From Bacteroidota bacterium (lineage in GTDB: Bacteria; Bacteroidota; Bacteroidia; Bacteroidales; UBA1715), in NCBI GenBank assembly GCA_009786075.1, contig WQTX01000006.1:7-64006 (forward strand): DNA of 64,000 bases, in the 5' to 3' direction. A program made the position numbers and the translations under genes. The notes below the pieces were generated by a model. That model was not told the DNA's origin. It searched no databases and saw nothing but the letters and a program-made list of their open reading frames with translations. Shown here one piece after another: positions 20,730 through 29,198 of the stretch. Every line of letters starts with the position of its first letter. Position 1 is the stretch's first letter.

Positions 20730-21938
20730 TTAGCGTTGTAAAAGATTTCGCGCCTCTTGGTTGGAAATACGTTTGCCCACATAGTAAGGCACCACAAACG
20801 CATCGGTTATACCTTTTGCAACCATTGTTTCTCTCAATACATTGGCTTCTTCCAATGAGCGGCTTGCTCCTATGGTATATTTGTAAAGTCCGCCGTCAAT
20901 TTCCTCGAAAGGCACTTGTGGCAAATTGTATTTGTTTTTCAAACTCATTGCCGTATTTGCATTGTATGTTTGCCGTGCAGATATTTGCACACGATACACC
21001 AAACCTTCACGTGTTGTTGCCGGAGCAGTTCCCGCGCGAACCGCAGTAACTTCCGGTTGTGTTTCAACATACGTTGATGTTGCCGGTTTCGTTGTTGCCG
21101 GTTCAGCAAAGTCGAAATCAAAATCATCACTTGCTTCCGCCACTGGCGCAACGGTTTCAAAATCTTCTTCCACTACTACTTCTTCAACAACTTCTTTCAC
21201 AACAGGTTGCACTGGTGTATACACTTGTTGATACGTTGGAGCCGGTTTTTTACTCGTTTTGCTAAACACATAATTAACGCCTATACCCGGCGTAAACATC
21301 ATATCTCTGAATTTTGCATTTTCAACCATATCGAGCTTTGTAGCACTTGTAATATGCCATGTTACATCAAGAACTGCCGAAAATTTCGGAGTAAAACGGT
21401 ATTCAAAACCCAAACCAAACGGAATAGTAATCTCTGTGGTTGTGCCCGATTCGCCTACTTTCTTTTCCTCTTCTTTTTTGTTTACTATTGTTGTTTTATA
21501 TAGTGCCGATTTAAAATGTAACATTCCGGCGCCGGCTTGCGCATACACCGAAAATTTCGGTTCATCGCTGATAGCCATTAAGTCGGTAAAACGGAATTGT
21601 ACCATGGCGTTATATGTAAAATAATCTGTCCTAAATCGTTGACTTCCGTGCTTTCCTGTTCCACTAACTGCTTTTTCGTCTTCTTTATTCCCTGCCAATG
21701 CGCCCTGCATAAGAGTTCCTTTCAAATCGAAATACGGTACAAGTTCTTTTGTTACGGAAAAACCAAGATGGTATTTTGCATCTTTGAACTGGGTGGTAAT
21801 ATCGCCAATGGCAAACCCAATTCCGCCGGAAGCTCCAACGCCCCAACCTTGTGAAATCCAACTTTGTGCTGTTGCTACATTTAGAGTTGCAAATGTTCCC
21901 GCCAATGCTATAAGTGCAGGTAAGAATAATTTTTTCAT
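20730..21938 (-). CDS. outer-membrane beta-barrel protein with C-terminal SPOR domain
   Basis: Signal peptide; OM barrel region GLGFEYRFTPKFSAVLDVTWHIT; C-terminal LVYRVQISARQTYNANTAMSLKNKYNLPQVPFEEIDGGLYKYTIGASRSLEEANVLRETMVAKGITDAFVVPYYVGKRI (SPOR). Confidence 0.85.
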   Translation of the reverse strand: MKKLFLPALIALAGTFATLNVATAQSWISQGWGVGASGGIGFAIGDITTQFKDAKYHLGFSVTKELVPYFDLKGTLMQGALAGNKEDEKAVSGTGKHGSQRFRTDYFTYNAMVQFRFTDLMAISDEPKFSVYAQAGAGMLHFKSALYKTTIVNKKEEEKKVGESGTTTEITIPFGLGFEYRFTPKFSAVLDVTWHITSATKLDMVENAKFRDMMFTPGIGVNYVFSKTSKKPAPTYQQVYTPVQPVVKEVVEEVVVEEDFETVAPVAEASDDFDFDFAEPATTKPATSTYVETQPEVTAVRAGTAPATTREGLVYRVQISARQTYNANTAMSLKNKYNLPQVPFEEIDGGLYKYTIGASRSLEEANVLRETMVAKGITDAFVVPYYVGKRISNQEARNLLQR

Positions 21939-22013
21939 GTGTTATATTATTTTTAGAATTTCGGTAAAAGTACAAATTTCATGACAAACTGCAAACAATT
22001 TTTGAAATTAATC

Positions 22014-22745
22014 TCACATTTTCATAATTTCTTCTATTTCCAACCCAGTAAATTGTTTGATTTTTTTAAACAAATAAAATAAAACTACTACCATAATTAT
22101 AGTAGCCGGAAGCGCTATTACAGGAAAACTTAAACCTAACATTCTACTGTATTCGGCATTAAATTCGGGTGTTCCGCTGGGGCTGTGCATAATAATTTTT
22201 GCCAACACAAAATTCATAATTGCCGAAAATCCAAACGATGCCGCTAAAAAATACGACGAACGATTGATAGTTTGTTCAAATTCCGGTTGCAAATTTCTTT
22301 CTTCCAAAATCGCCTCTATTTTCTCCATATTCATAATATCGGGATTAAAAAGCAGTTTTTTAAGTAACGGAAACGGCGTGCGCATACTTACCAAAACCGC
22401 AATACCTATTATTAATGGTACCGATGCTTCTTTGTAAGCAATCCATTCTGTCGGAAGTTGAAAAACTCCGATAATTCCCGTCAATAAAATTCCCGCAAAA
22501 CCAAGAATTGAAATAAAATTGGTTTTGCGTGCACGAAACCAATCGTATAAAAAATACCCTAACGGAAACAGCAAAGCCACAATTAAAGCCGTTGCCGGCA
22601 TTGCCGTTGGCGAACTAAATAATTCACTCGAAATAATGTTGGCACCTTGCAGGCGTACAACTATTTTTTCGAAGCGATTTAAAACTAAAATCGGAATAAC
22701 AATATTGAAAATGATACTCCATAAGGGGTTTTCTTTTTTTTTCAT
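22014..22745 (-). CDS. integral membrane protein (VC0807-like)
   Basis: 243 aa with multiple TM segments; family call from overall pattern only. Confidence 0.6.
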   Translation of the reverse strand: MKKKENPLWSIIFNIVIPILVLNRFEKIVVRLQGANIISSELFSSPTAMPATALIVALLFPLGYFLYDWFRARKTNFISILGFAGILLTGIIGVFQLPTEWIAYKEASVPLIIGIAVLVSMRTPFPLLKKLLFNPDIMNMEKIEAILEERNLQPEFEQTINRSSYFLAASFGFSAIMNFVLAKIIMHSPSGTPEFNAEYSRMLGLSFPVIALPATIIMVVVLFYLFKKIKQFTGLEIEEIMKM

Positions 22746-22873
22746 AAAAAATTAGGGATTAGGTATTAGGGGTTAGGATTTTAGGTTGTAGGAGACGAGG
22801 TTTTTAGGTTTTAGAAACAAGGTAGTTCCCTTGTCTCCTAATTCCTCGTCTCCTTGTTTCCTCGTCTCCTAAT

Positions 22874-22912
22874 AAAAAAAGCCATTTGAAAAAAATATCA
22901 AACAGCTTTTTC
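22874..22912 (-). terminator. hairpin downstream of rpmH
   Basis: aaaaaaagccatttga-aaaaaata-tcaaacagctttttct. Confidence 0.6.
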
Positions 22913-22941
22913 TAAAAATTTTATATGTTAATGGCATGTTA

Positions 22942-23100
22942 TTACCGTTTGTGGCGACCTTCGTCCGACACTGTTAATTTTTTTCTGCCTTTTGCTCTAC
23001 GAGAAGCCAATACTCTACGTCCGTTTGCGGTTGCCATTCTCTCGCGGAAACCGTGTTTATTTCTTCTTTTACGTTGTGAAGGTTGAAATGTTCTTTTCAT
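22942..23100 (-). CDS. rpmH: 50S ribosomal protein L34
   Basis: [55 protein letters not shown] track start at 23175 is too far upstream. Confidence 0.97.
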   Translation of the reverse strand: MKRTFQPSQRKRRNKHGFRERMATANGRRVLASRRAKGRKKLTVSDEGRHKR

Positions 23101-23266
23101 TGTATCTAAACTTATTTGGTAATACTTAAAAAATTGGACTGCAAAAATACTACTTTTTTTATAACTAACAAACAATGCAAATGATTTTTCAATAATTTTT
23201 TACCTTAATACGGCTTTAATTGATTTTATTCGTAATTTTACAATCTGAAATATCTGTTTAAATTGA

Positions 23267-23362
23267 TATGGATTGCTTCACTATCGTTCGCAATGACGCC
23301 CTTTTGAGGATTAGCACAAACCCACAAAAGAGCGTCATTGCGAGCAGAGCGAAGCAATCCAT
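23267..23362. repeat. long inverted-repeat element (ATGGATTGCTTC...CGCAATGACG / CGTCATTGCGAG...GAAGCAATCCAT)
   Basis: About 39-bp arms: tatggattgcttcactatcgttcgcaatgacgcccttttg vs reverse complement of caaaagagcgtcattgcgagcagagcgaagcaatccata. Confidence 0.9.
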
Positions 23363-23381
23363 AAGAAAAATTTAAAAATCC

Positions 23382-23927
23382 ATGAAAAAACACTGCCTCT
23401 TTTTTCTGCTTTGTGTCAGCATTTGCACGTATTCCGTAGCGCAACGCAATCCTCAATGGGGTGAAGCGGTTGCCACAAATTTTGCAAAAAATGTATATAA
23501 AATCGACACCGGCGTATATCGTTGTGCCCAACCTGATAGTGCAGCTTTTGCTGAACTTGCGGCAATGGGAATAACCGAAATCATAAATCTTCGTTCGTTT
23601 GACACCGATAAAAAATATACACAATCCGGCATAACGTTTCATCATATAAATATGCAGGCTGAACATTGTAATTACAAAAAAATAGTGCGAGTTTTGCAAT
23701 TGATTAAAAATAGAAACGGAGCGATTGCCATTCACTGCAAGCACGGCGCCGATAGAACAGGTTTGATAATTGCCCTCTATCGCATTGTGTTTCAAGATTG
23801 GACAAAAGAAGAAGCAATTGATGAATTGAAAAACGGTGGCTATAATTTTCATGCGATTTATGGGAATATACCTCGGTATATTATGAAATTAGATATTGAA
23901 CAATTAAAGAAAAATGTAGGATTATAA
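23382..23927 (+). CDS. secreted dual-specificity/tyrosine phosphatase-like protein
   Basis: Signal peptide; YRCAQPDSAAFAELAAMGITEIINLRSFDTDK...IAIHCKHGADRTGLIIALYR (HCxxGxxRT active site). Confidence 0.9.
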   Translation: MKKHCLFFLLCVSICTYSVAQRNPQWGEAVATNFAKNVYKIDTGVYRCAQPDSAAFAELAAMGITEIINLRSFDTDKKYTQSGITFHHINMQAEHCNYKKIVRVLQLIKNRNGAIAIHCKHGADRTGLIIALYRIVFQDWTKEEAIDELKNGGYNFHAIYGNIPRYIMKLDIEQLKKNVGL

Positions 23928-23952
23928 AAAGTGAAACAGTCTCCCACCTGCC

Positions 23953-24028
23953 GTCATTCCTGCGAAGGCAGGAATCTCTTAATAAATAAGTGCTTTTTCG
24001 AGGAGATTCCTGCCTTCGCAGGAATGAC
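23953..24028. repeat. inverted repeat of GTCATTCCTGCGAAGGCAGGAATCTC
   Basis: Perfect 26-bp arms 23953-23978 and 24003-24028, each itself palindromic. Confidence 0.92.
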
Positions 24029-24065
24029 ACAAGAGAGTTAGTCTGTAAATTAAAATTGAATAAAA

Positions 24066-24254
24066 ATGAATTGCGAAAAAAAACAATGCCCCTGCCCCAA
24101 AACAACCTGCGCCAGCCACGGCAAATGCTGCGACTGCGTAGTAAAACACCGAACAACCGATAGCCTGCCTTTCTGCCTGTTCCTCGACAACGACGGCGAT
24201 AAAAGTGTGGAAAATTATTATCGAAAATTGAAATTGAGATTTGAAAAAGTATAA
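24066..24254 (+). CDS. small cysteine-rich protein (DUF6485-like)
   Basis: MNCEKKQCPCPKTTCASHGKCCDCVVKHRTTDSLPFCLFLDN; CxC...CxxxGxCCxCxxxHxxxxxLPxCxF pattern; overlaps the start of the next ORF. Confidence 0.65.
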   Translation: MNCEKKQCPCPKTTCASHGKCCDCVVKHRTTDSLPFCLFLDNDGDKSVENYYRKLKLRFEKV

Positions 24255-25416
24255 AAACATATCGTCTTTTTTTTGCAGAATACTGCTTGTATTGCTGTTT
24301 TTTGCGTGTGATGTGTGCACGGTTGTAGCACAAGAAGATGACTTGTCTCCCAAAACATCAATACCGACATTTCTTGAAGCAAAAATTTTGTTTGGTTCCG
24401 TTTTGCCGCATTATTCATATATGAATTATTTAAGCGAATCGTATCAAAAAGGTATTGCGCTACATTATACAATCATGCCCAAAAGACTAATACTATATGA
24501 TAGAATATGGAAATATCCTTCTTACGGCGTTGGGCTACGCCACATAACAATGGGAAATGCCGAAAAACTTGGCAATATTTCAACGCTTTATGCGGTGTTT
24601 GATGGTAAATTTTTTTACAAATTTTTTCGTTTTACGCCATATTACCAAATAAATACAGGATTGGCGTATGCTCACAAGAATATGAAAAAATCGCTCTACA
24701 ACACTGCGGTAAGTAGTCCGCTGAGCTTTTTTGCAGCAATTAATTGTGGTGTACAATACAATATAAACTATGCTTCAAACATACGATTTGGGATTGAACT
24801 TGAACATCTCTCGAACGGAAAAACTACAACACCGAATTTGGGATTTAATTCATTACTGTTAACGGTGGCGTATAAACAAGGTTTTCTACGTTATAGTCAA
24901 AAATCAAGAATCAATGATTTTTCATCACCAACAACAAGCCACCACCGCATAAACCTCACCGCCGCCGGATTTTTCAAAACCGACGATTTTGTAACCGAAA
25001 AAAAATATTTTACAAGCGTATTTTTTGCCGAGTATGAATGGTTGAGCAACGCATATTGGTGGGGCTTGCAAGCCGGCGGTGATTATTTTTACGACCGCAG
25101 CATTGCCGCTCGCAAATCTGCACCTTCAACGTGGAGCGAACACAAACGCCTTATGGACGTGGGCGTACATGCCGGAACATTTGTGAAATATTCGCACATG
25201 GTAATGTTTTTGCAAATGGGGCGTTATATTGGAAGTAACACGCAATCAGCCGATTTTTTTACTCGTGTAGGTTTGCGCTACGAATGGCAACGATTGTTTG
25301 CCAATGTTTCGCTACGAGCGCATGGAGCTACGGCGCAGAGTGTTGAAATGGGGGTGGGGTATAAAATTAGATTAAGCCCCCTAAATCCCCCTCAGGGGGA
25401 CTTAAAGAAACAATGA
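24241..25416 (+). CDS. acyloxyacyl hydrolase / PagL-like lipid A 3-O-deacylase
   Basis: YGVGLRHITMGN...GIELEHLSNGKTTTPNLGFNSLLLTVAYK (PagL HxSNG motif). Confidence 0.8.
   Translation: MKKYKNISSFFCRILLVLLFFACDVCTVVAQEDDLSPKTSIPTFLEAKILFGSVLPHYSYMNYLSESYQKGIALHYTIMPKRLILYDRIWKYPSYGVGLRHITMGNAEKLGNISTLYAVFDGKFFYKFFRFTPYYQINTGLAYAHKNMKKSLYNTAVSSPLSFFAAINCGVQYNINYASNIRFGIELEHLSNGKTTTPNLGFNSLLLTVAYKQGFLRYSQKSRINDFSSPTTSHHRINLTAAGFFKTDDFVTEKKYFTSVFFAEYEWLSNAYWWGLQAGGDYFYDRSIAARKSAPSTWSEHKRLMDVGVHAGTFVKYSHMVMFLQMGRYIGSNTQSADFFTRVGLRYEWQRLFANVSLRAHGATAQSVEMGVGYKIRLSPLNPPQGDLKKQ
25374..25411. repeat. G/C-rich palindromic repeat (AAGCCCCCTAAATCCCCCTCAGGGGGACTT)
   Basis: Near-reverse-complement of 25463-25492. 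Confidence 0.9.
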
Positions 25417-25420
25417 AATT

Positions 25421-26206
25421 ATGATAAAATATAGAACAAATATTGAAAGTTGCGGTTTCCTCAAGTCCCCTAAAGGGGGATTTAGGGGGCTTTTTTTTCT
25501 CTTCCTTTTCCCCCTGTGGGGGTTAGGGGGCTGTTCCTCTGATGCCTGCCTGCAAGGCGCGGGCAAAACGCAGGAACGTACCGTTGAACTTTCGGAATTT
25601 TCGGCATTGCACGTTCATAATATTTTCAACATTGAATTAGTGCCCGATACCTGCAATAAAATTGTGATGCGAGCCGGAAAGAATTTGCTCAATAGCACAA
25701 AAATTGAACAAAACAATGGTGCCGTGCATTTGTATAATTCCTCACGCTGTGCCATGTTCAAAGGTTTTGAAAAAATTAATCTGCGCATACATTTTTCAAA
25801 TATCGACACGCTCAATGTGTGGGAAGCCTGCGAAATTGTGAGCGAGCAAGCTATTGAAAACAATCTCTTTATTAATATGCAGGCAACTATGTGTGATATA
25901 CGTTTGCATTTAGATAATAACTCCACTAAACTCGCAAATTTAAACAAAGCCGGCGGTTTAATAGAGTTGTATGGGCAAAGCACAAATGCTAATTTTGCAG
26001 TGAATTATACTGCACAACTCAAAGCGCACAATTTGCAAACCGAAAATACAACAATTGTGAGCACTACAATAATGGATTGCACGGTACATGCCTCGCAAAA
26101 ATTAACTGCAACGGCAAATCGCAACGGCAAAATTTTATACGCAGGTAATCCTGTGGAGGTGATTGTGAAAAAAGGAACGGTTGAGGTATTACCCCCAATC
26201 CCCTAA
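25421..26206 (+). CDS. lipoprotein with DUF2807 (GIN/putative auto-transporter adhesin head) domain
   Basis: LSEFSALHVHNIFNIELVPDTCNKIVMRAGKNLL... DUF2807-like; lipobox GLGGC. Confidence 0.8.
   Translation: MIKYRTNIESCGFLKSPKGGFRGLFFLFLFPLWGLGGCSSDACLQGAGKTQERTVELSEFSALHVHNIFNIELVPDTCNKIVMRAGKNLLNSTKIEQNNGAVHLYNSSRCAMFKGFEKINLRIHFSNIDTLNVWEACEIVSEQAIENNLFINMQATMCDIRLHLDNNSTKLANLNKAGGLIELYGQSTNANFAVNYTAQLKAHNLQTENTTIVSTTIMDCTVHASQKLTATANRNGKILYAGNPVEVIVKKGTVEVLPPIP
25459..25537. repeat. G/C-rich palindromic repeats overlapping the signal peptide of 25421-26206
   Basis: AAGTCCCCTAAAGGGGGATTTAGGGGGCTT plus cccctgtgggggttagggggctgttc. Confidence 0.88.
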
Positions 26207-26286
26207 AGGGGGCTTTCAGAGCAACGAAATAGACCTGAGCAACAGCACTTTCACTGTGCAAAAGTCCCCTTTAGGGGATTTAGGGG
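26191..26286. repeat. about 95-bp composite palindromic element, copy A
   Basis: CCCCTAAAGGGGGCTTT...CAACGAAATAGACC...CAACAGCACTT...GCAAAAGTCCCCTTTAGGGGATTTAGGGG; second copy at 44460-44556. Confidence 0.92.
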
Positions 26287-26401
26287 TAAATAAAATTTGA
26301 AAAATCAAATAAAAAACACAATATTTGCAGCCGAAAAGCGTTTTAGAACAAAATTTTATTCAGTACCTATTTCCTAACCCCTAATTCCTAACTCCTAATT
26401 T

Positions 26402-27559
26402 ATGAAAAAACTCCTATTTTTTGTATGCGCAATCGCATTATTTTCATGTTCCACAAGTAACAAAAGTCAGGACACAACCAATGCCGATGCGCCCATGAAT
26501 AGCGCAGGATTTGTTATCAACCGAGGTATCAATATCAGTCATTGGCTTTCGCAATTGTATGGCACACGAGGTCAACAAGCCACATTTTTTACCAAAGACG
26601 ATGTGCGTCTGCTCGACAGCCTTGGCTACGACCACATTCGCCTGCCGATTGACGAAGAAAATTTGTGGGACGAAAACGGAAAACCAATAGCCGAAATGTT
26701 TGATTATCTCAAAAAAGCTATTCAATGGAGTTTGGAATACAATATGCGTGTGATAGTTGATTTACACATTATTCGCAGTTTCCATTTCAATGCCGGAAAC
26801 GATGGCAAAGTAAACCGGCTGTTTACCGACCCCAAAGAACAGAAAAAATTCTACAAATTGTGGGAAACGTTATCGGATTCTTTGAAATCGTTCCCCGAGT
26901 CGATGGTTGCCTACGAATTGTTGAACGAACCAGATGCTCCCACTCCCGAAGATTGGAACAAACTTGTAGCCGGTGGCATAAAAACTATTCGCGCTCGCGA
27001 GCCGGAACGGGTAATTTTTGTTGGCTCAAATAAGTGGCAAATTACATCGACTTTCCCCGATTTGAAAGTTCCGAAAGGCGATAAAAATATTATTTTGAGT
27101 TTTCACTCCTACGAACCTCTGCTGTTTACGCATTTTCGCGCCGATTGGACTGAATTTAAAGATTTCAATGATTCGGTTTCGTACCCCACAATAATTACCC
27201 AAGAAGTTTTCGACCGCAATACGCACTTTACCCAAGGGAATTCGCCGGAATTTTTCAAAGAAGCCTTGCAAACATTCAGTCCCGAAAAATATGAAAAAAT
27301 GTTTCAACCGGCAATTATAAAAGCACGGGAATTGGGTTTGCAATTATATTGTGGCGAATTTGGCGCACTGCCCACCACGCAACGTGAGCACCGGTTACAA
27401 TATTATAAAGATATAATTGAGGCGTTCAACAAAAATAACATTGCTTATGCTGCATGGGATTACAAAGGCAATTTCGGTATACGTGAGTGGGACACCGGAA
27501 CGCAACAAAATGGTGCGCTTGATAGTGAACTTTCGAATATTTTGACAGGAAAGAAATAA
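26402..27559 (+). CDS. glycoside hydrolase family 5 (cellulase-like) lipoprotein
   Basis: GINISHWLSQ, YDHIRLPIDEENLW, VIVDLHIIRSFHF, VAYELLNEPDAP, LYCGEFGA; lipobox ALFSC. Confidence 0.92.
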   Translation: MKKLLFFVCAIALFSCSTSNKSQDTTNADAPMNSAGFVINRGINISHWLSQLYGTRGQQATFFTKDDVRLLDSLGYDHIRLPIDEENLWDENGKPIAEMFDYLKKAIQWSLEYNMRVIVDLHIIRSFHFNAGNDGKVNRLFTDPKEQKKFYKLWETLSDSLKSFPESMVAYELLNEPDAPTPEDWNKLVAGGIKTIRAREPERVIFVGSNKWQITSTFPDLKVPKGDKNIILSFHSYEPLLFTHFRADWTEFKDFNDSVSYPTIITQEVFDRNTHFTQGNSPEFFKEALQTFSPEKYEKMFQPAIIKARELGLQLYCGEFGALPTTQREHRLQYYKDIIEAFNKNNIAYAAWDYKGNFGIREWDTGTQQNGALDSELSNILTGKK

Positions 27560-27572
27560 TTTAGAACGCAAA

Positions 27573-27971
27573 CTAATTATTAATTATGTGTACAAAATTC
27601 CCGCTACCATGATTCATGGGATGTCCCTCAACGTTTGTTTCCCATGTTACTTTTTGTCCGGCGTGCAAACCTTCAATAATTTTCGTGTCGGTCGTGTCGC
27701 TTGGTGAAACGTACAAAGTAAATTTTCCGTTTGGTGCAGGTAAATTAGTTGTAAACACGCACGAATCGGGAAGATTTGCTTGATTTGAGCCGGTAATTGA
27801 ATACTTAAATAAAACTGTGCCGGTGTTGTCGGCAACTACGGTACCTTTTGTTTTTTTCTCGGTTTCGGTTTTGTTGCACGATATTAGTGAAAAACAAAGA
27901 ACAAAAGCCACTACAATAGCTAAAATTCCGATAAAGGCATCGCCTACTCTGTGTTGTTGAATACTTCCCAT
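27573..27971 (-). CDS. hypothetical lipoprotein-like protein
   Basis: 132 aa; hydrophobic N-terminus with CFSLISC. Confidence 0.55.
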   Translation of the reverse strand: MGSIQQHRVGDAFIGILAIVVAFVLCFSLISCNKTETEKKTKGTVVADNTGTVLFKYSITGSNQANLPDSCVFTTNLPAPNGKFTLYVSPSDTTDTKIIEGLHAGQKVTWETNVEGHPMNHGSGNFVHIINN

Positions 27972-28124
27972 GACTGTAAATTTTTATGTGTGTATTGTGT
28001 TAAATTTGATAATGCAATAATACACTATTTGCTATTGCAATACACTCAAATAGCTGCTGCTATTTGTCATAAAAAAGTATGATTGTTGTTTTTACAAAAA
28101 AGGGATTGCTACTTTTGCTTGGTT

Positions 28125-29195
28125 TTATTGTATTCTGTGGTAATGACAAAATAATAGTTTTCCGGTTTCGTCGTGCAAGTGCATTCCGTTGCCTTCACAG
28201 TAGCGAAACATTTTGCAATCGGCACATACACCTGTTTTTGCCCATGCTCTGTTACGGAAAGGTTGAAAACGATTTTGCCATACGTCCCAGAAATTGTCTT
28301 GGTAAATATTTCCTTGATTGAAATTAAAACGAATGCTCGGACAAGCAGAAATTGCGCCGTCGGCAAGCACCGAACCAACGTTTATACCGGCTTGACAAGT
28401 ATAAAAATGGTCTCGAACTTCCATTTCGTAATTACCTAAAAATCCCTCGCAACCATAGCTAAGGTGTATTTTTCCTTCTTTTCGAGTTTCTTGAATAAAA
28501 TTAAGCACTGCCGTAAAATCTTCGTTTGAAAGTTGAAATTCAGGGTATTGAGCAGCTCGTCCAACGGGGAAAATAGTAAAAATACGCCAATTTTTCACGC
28601 CGATAGAAATCAAAAAATCTCGAAATTCGGCAAGCTGCGCAAAGTTTTTTTGATTGACACAAGTTACAATATCCCATACAAGTTCCTTTTCTTCAATCAA
28701 CATTTTTACTGCATTCAAGGCTTTTTCGTAGCTGTTGGGATTTCCTCGCAACCAATTATGCGCCTCTTCAAATCCGTCTAAGCTAATTGTAATTGAGTGC
28801 ATACCCGATGCCAAAAGCGAATCTAACCGTTTGCGTGAGAGCAACATACCATTTGAAACAATTCCCCACGGAAACCCACGGCGATAGAGTTCCAAACCGC
28901 ACTGTTCAAGGTCGGGACGCATCAATGCCTCGCCGCCTGTGAAAATTATAAATGTTTTGTTAGGATTTACGTGAGGGGTAATTTCATCAATCACACGAAA
29001 AAAATCTTGTGCCGGCATATCGGGTTTTTCTGCAAAAACACGACAATCGCTACCACAGTGCAGGCACGAAAGATTGCAACGCAAGGTACATTCCCAAAAC
29101 AATGTTTTCAGTTCGTGAAGTTCAGTATTATTTTTACGTAACCGGCGAAAAATTTCGAGTCCAATCCGTTTGCGGAGCGAAGGTTTTTTGTTCAT
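28125..29195 (-). CDS. radical SAM/SPASM enzyme of the rSAM/lipoprotein system (TIGR04133-like)
   Basis: LFWECTLRCNLSCLHCGSDC (CxxxCxxC) plus C-terminal SPASM cysteines CADCKMFRYCEGNGMH...CHYH; next to YGTP-type lipoproteins. Confidence 0.88.
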   Translation of the reverse strand: MNKKPSLRKRIGLEIFRRLRKNNTELHELKTLFWECTLRCNLSCLHCGSDCRVFAEKPDMPAQDFFRVIDEITPHVNPNKTFIIFTGGEALMRPDLEQCGLELYRRGFPWGIVSNGMLLSRKRLDSLLASGMHSITISLDGFEEAHNWLRGNPNSYEKALNAVKMLIEEKELVWDIVTCVNQKNFAQLAEFRDFLISIGVKNWRIFTIFPVGRAAQYPEFQLSNEDFTAVLNFIQETRKEGKIHLSYGCEGFLGNYEMEVRDHFYTCQAGINVGSVLADGAISACPSIRFNFNQGNIYQDNFWDVWQNRFQPFRNRAWAKTGVCADCKMFRYCEGNGMHLHDETGKLLFCHYHRIQ

Positions 29196-29198
29196 AGA

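Noticed and set aside
23238-23852. 204-aa minus-strand ORF over the phosphatase gene
   Set aside because: Antisense to a CDS with a clear HCxxGxxRT motif; no signal or domain in the ORF.
13739-24028. GTCATTCCTGC repeats considered as a CRISPR array
   Set aside because: Copies are isolated inverted pairs, not regularly spaced direct repeats with unique spacers, and there are no cas genes.
26064-26261. 65-aa ORF similar to the 76-aa ORF at 44485-44715
   Set aside because: Similarity (SAVxxVYFVxxKAPFRGLG) is just the two copies of the dispersed ~95-bp repeat translated, not a protein family.
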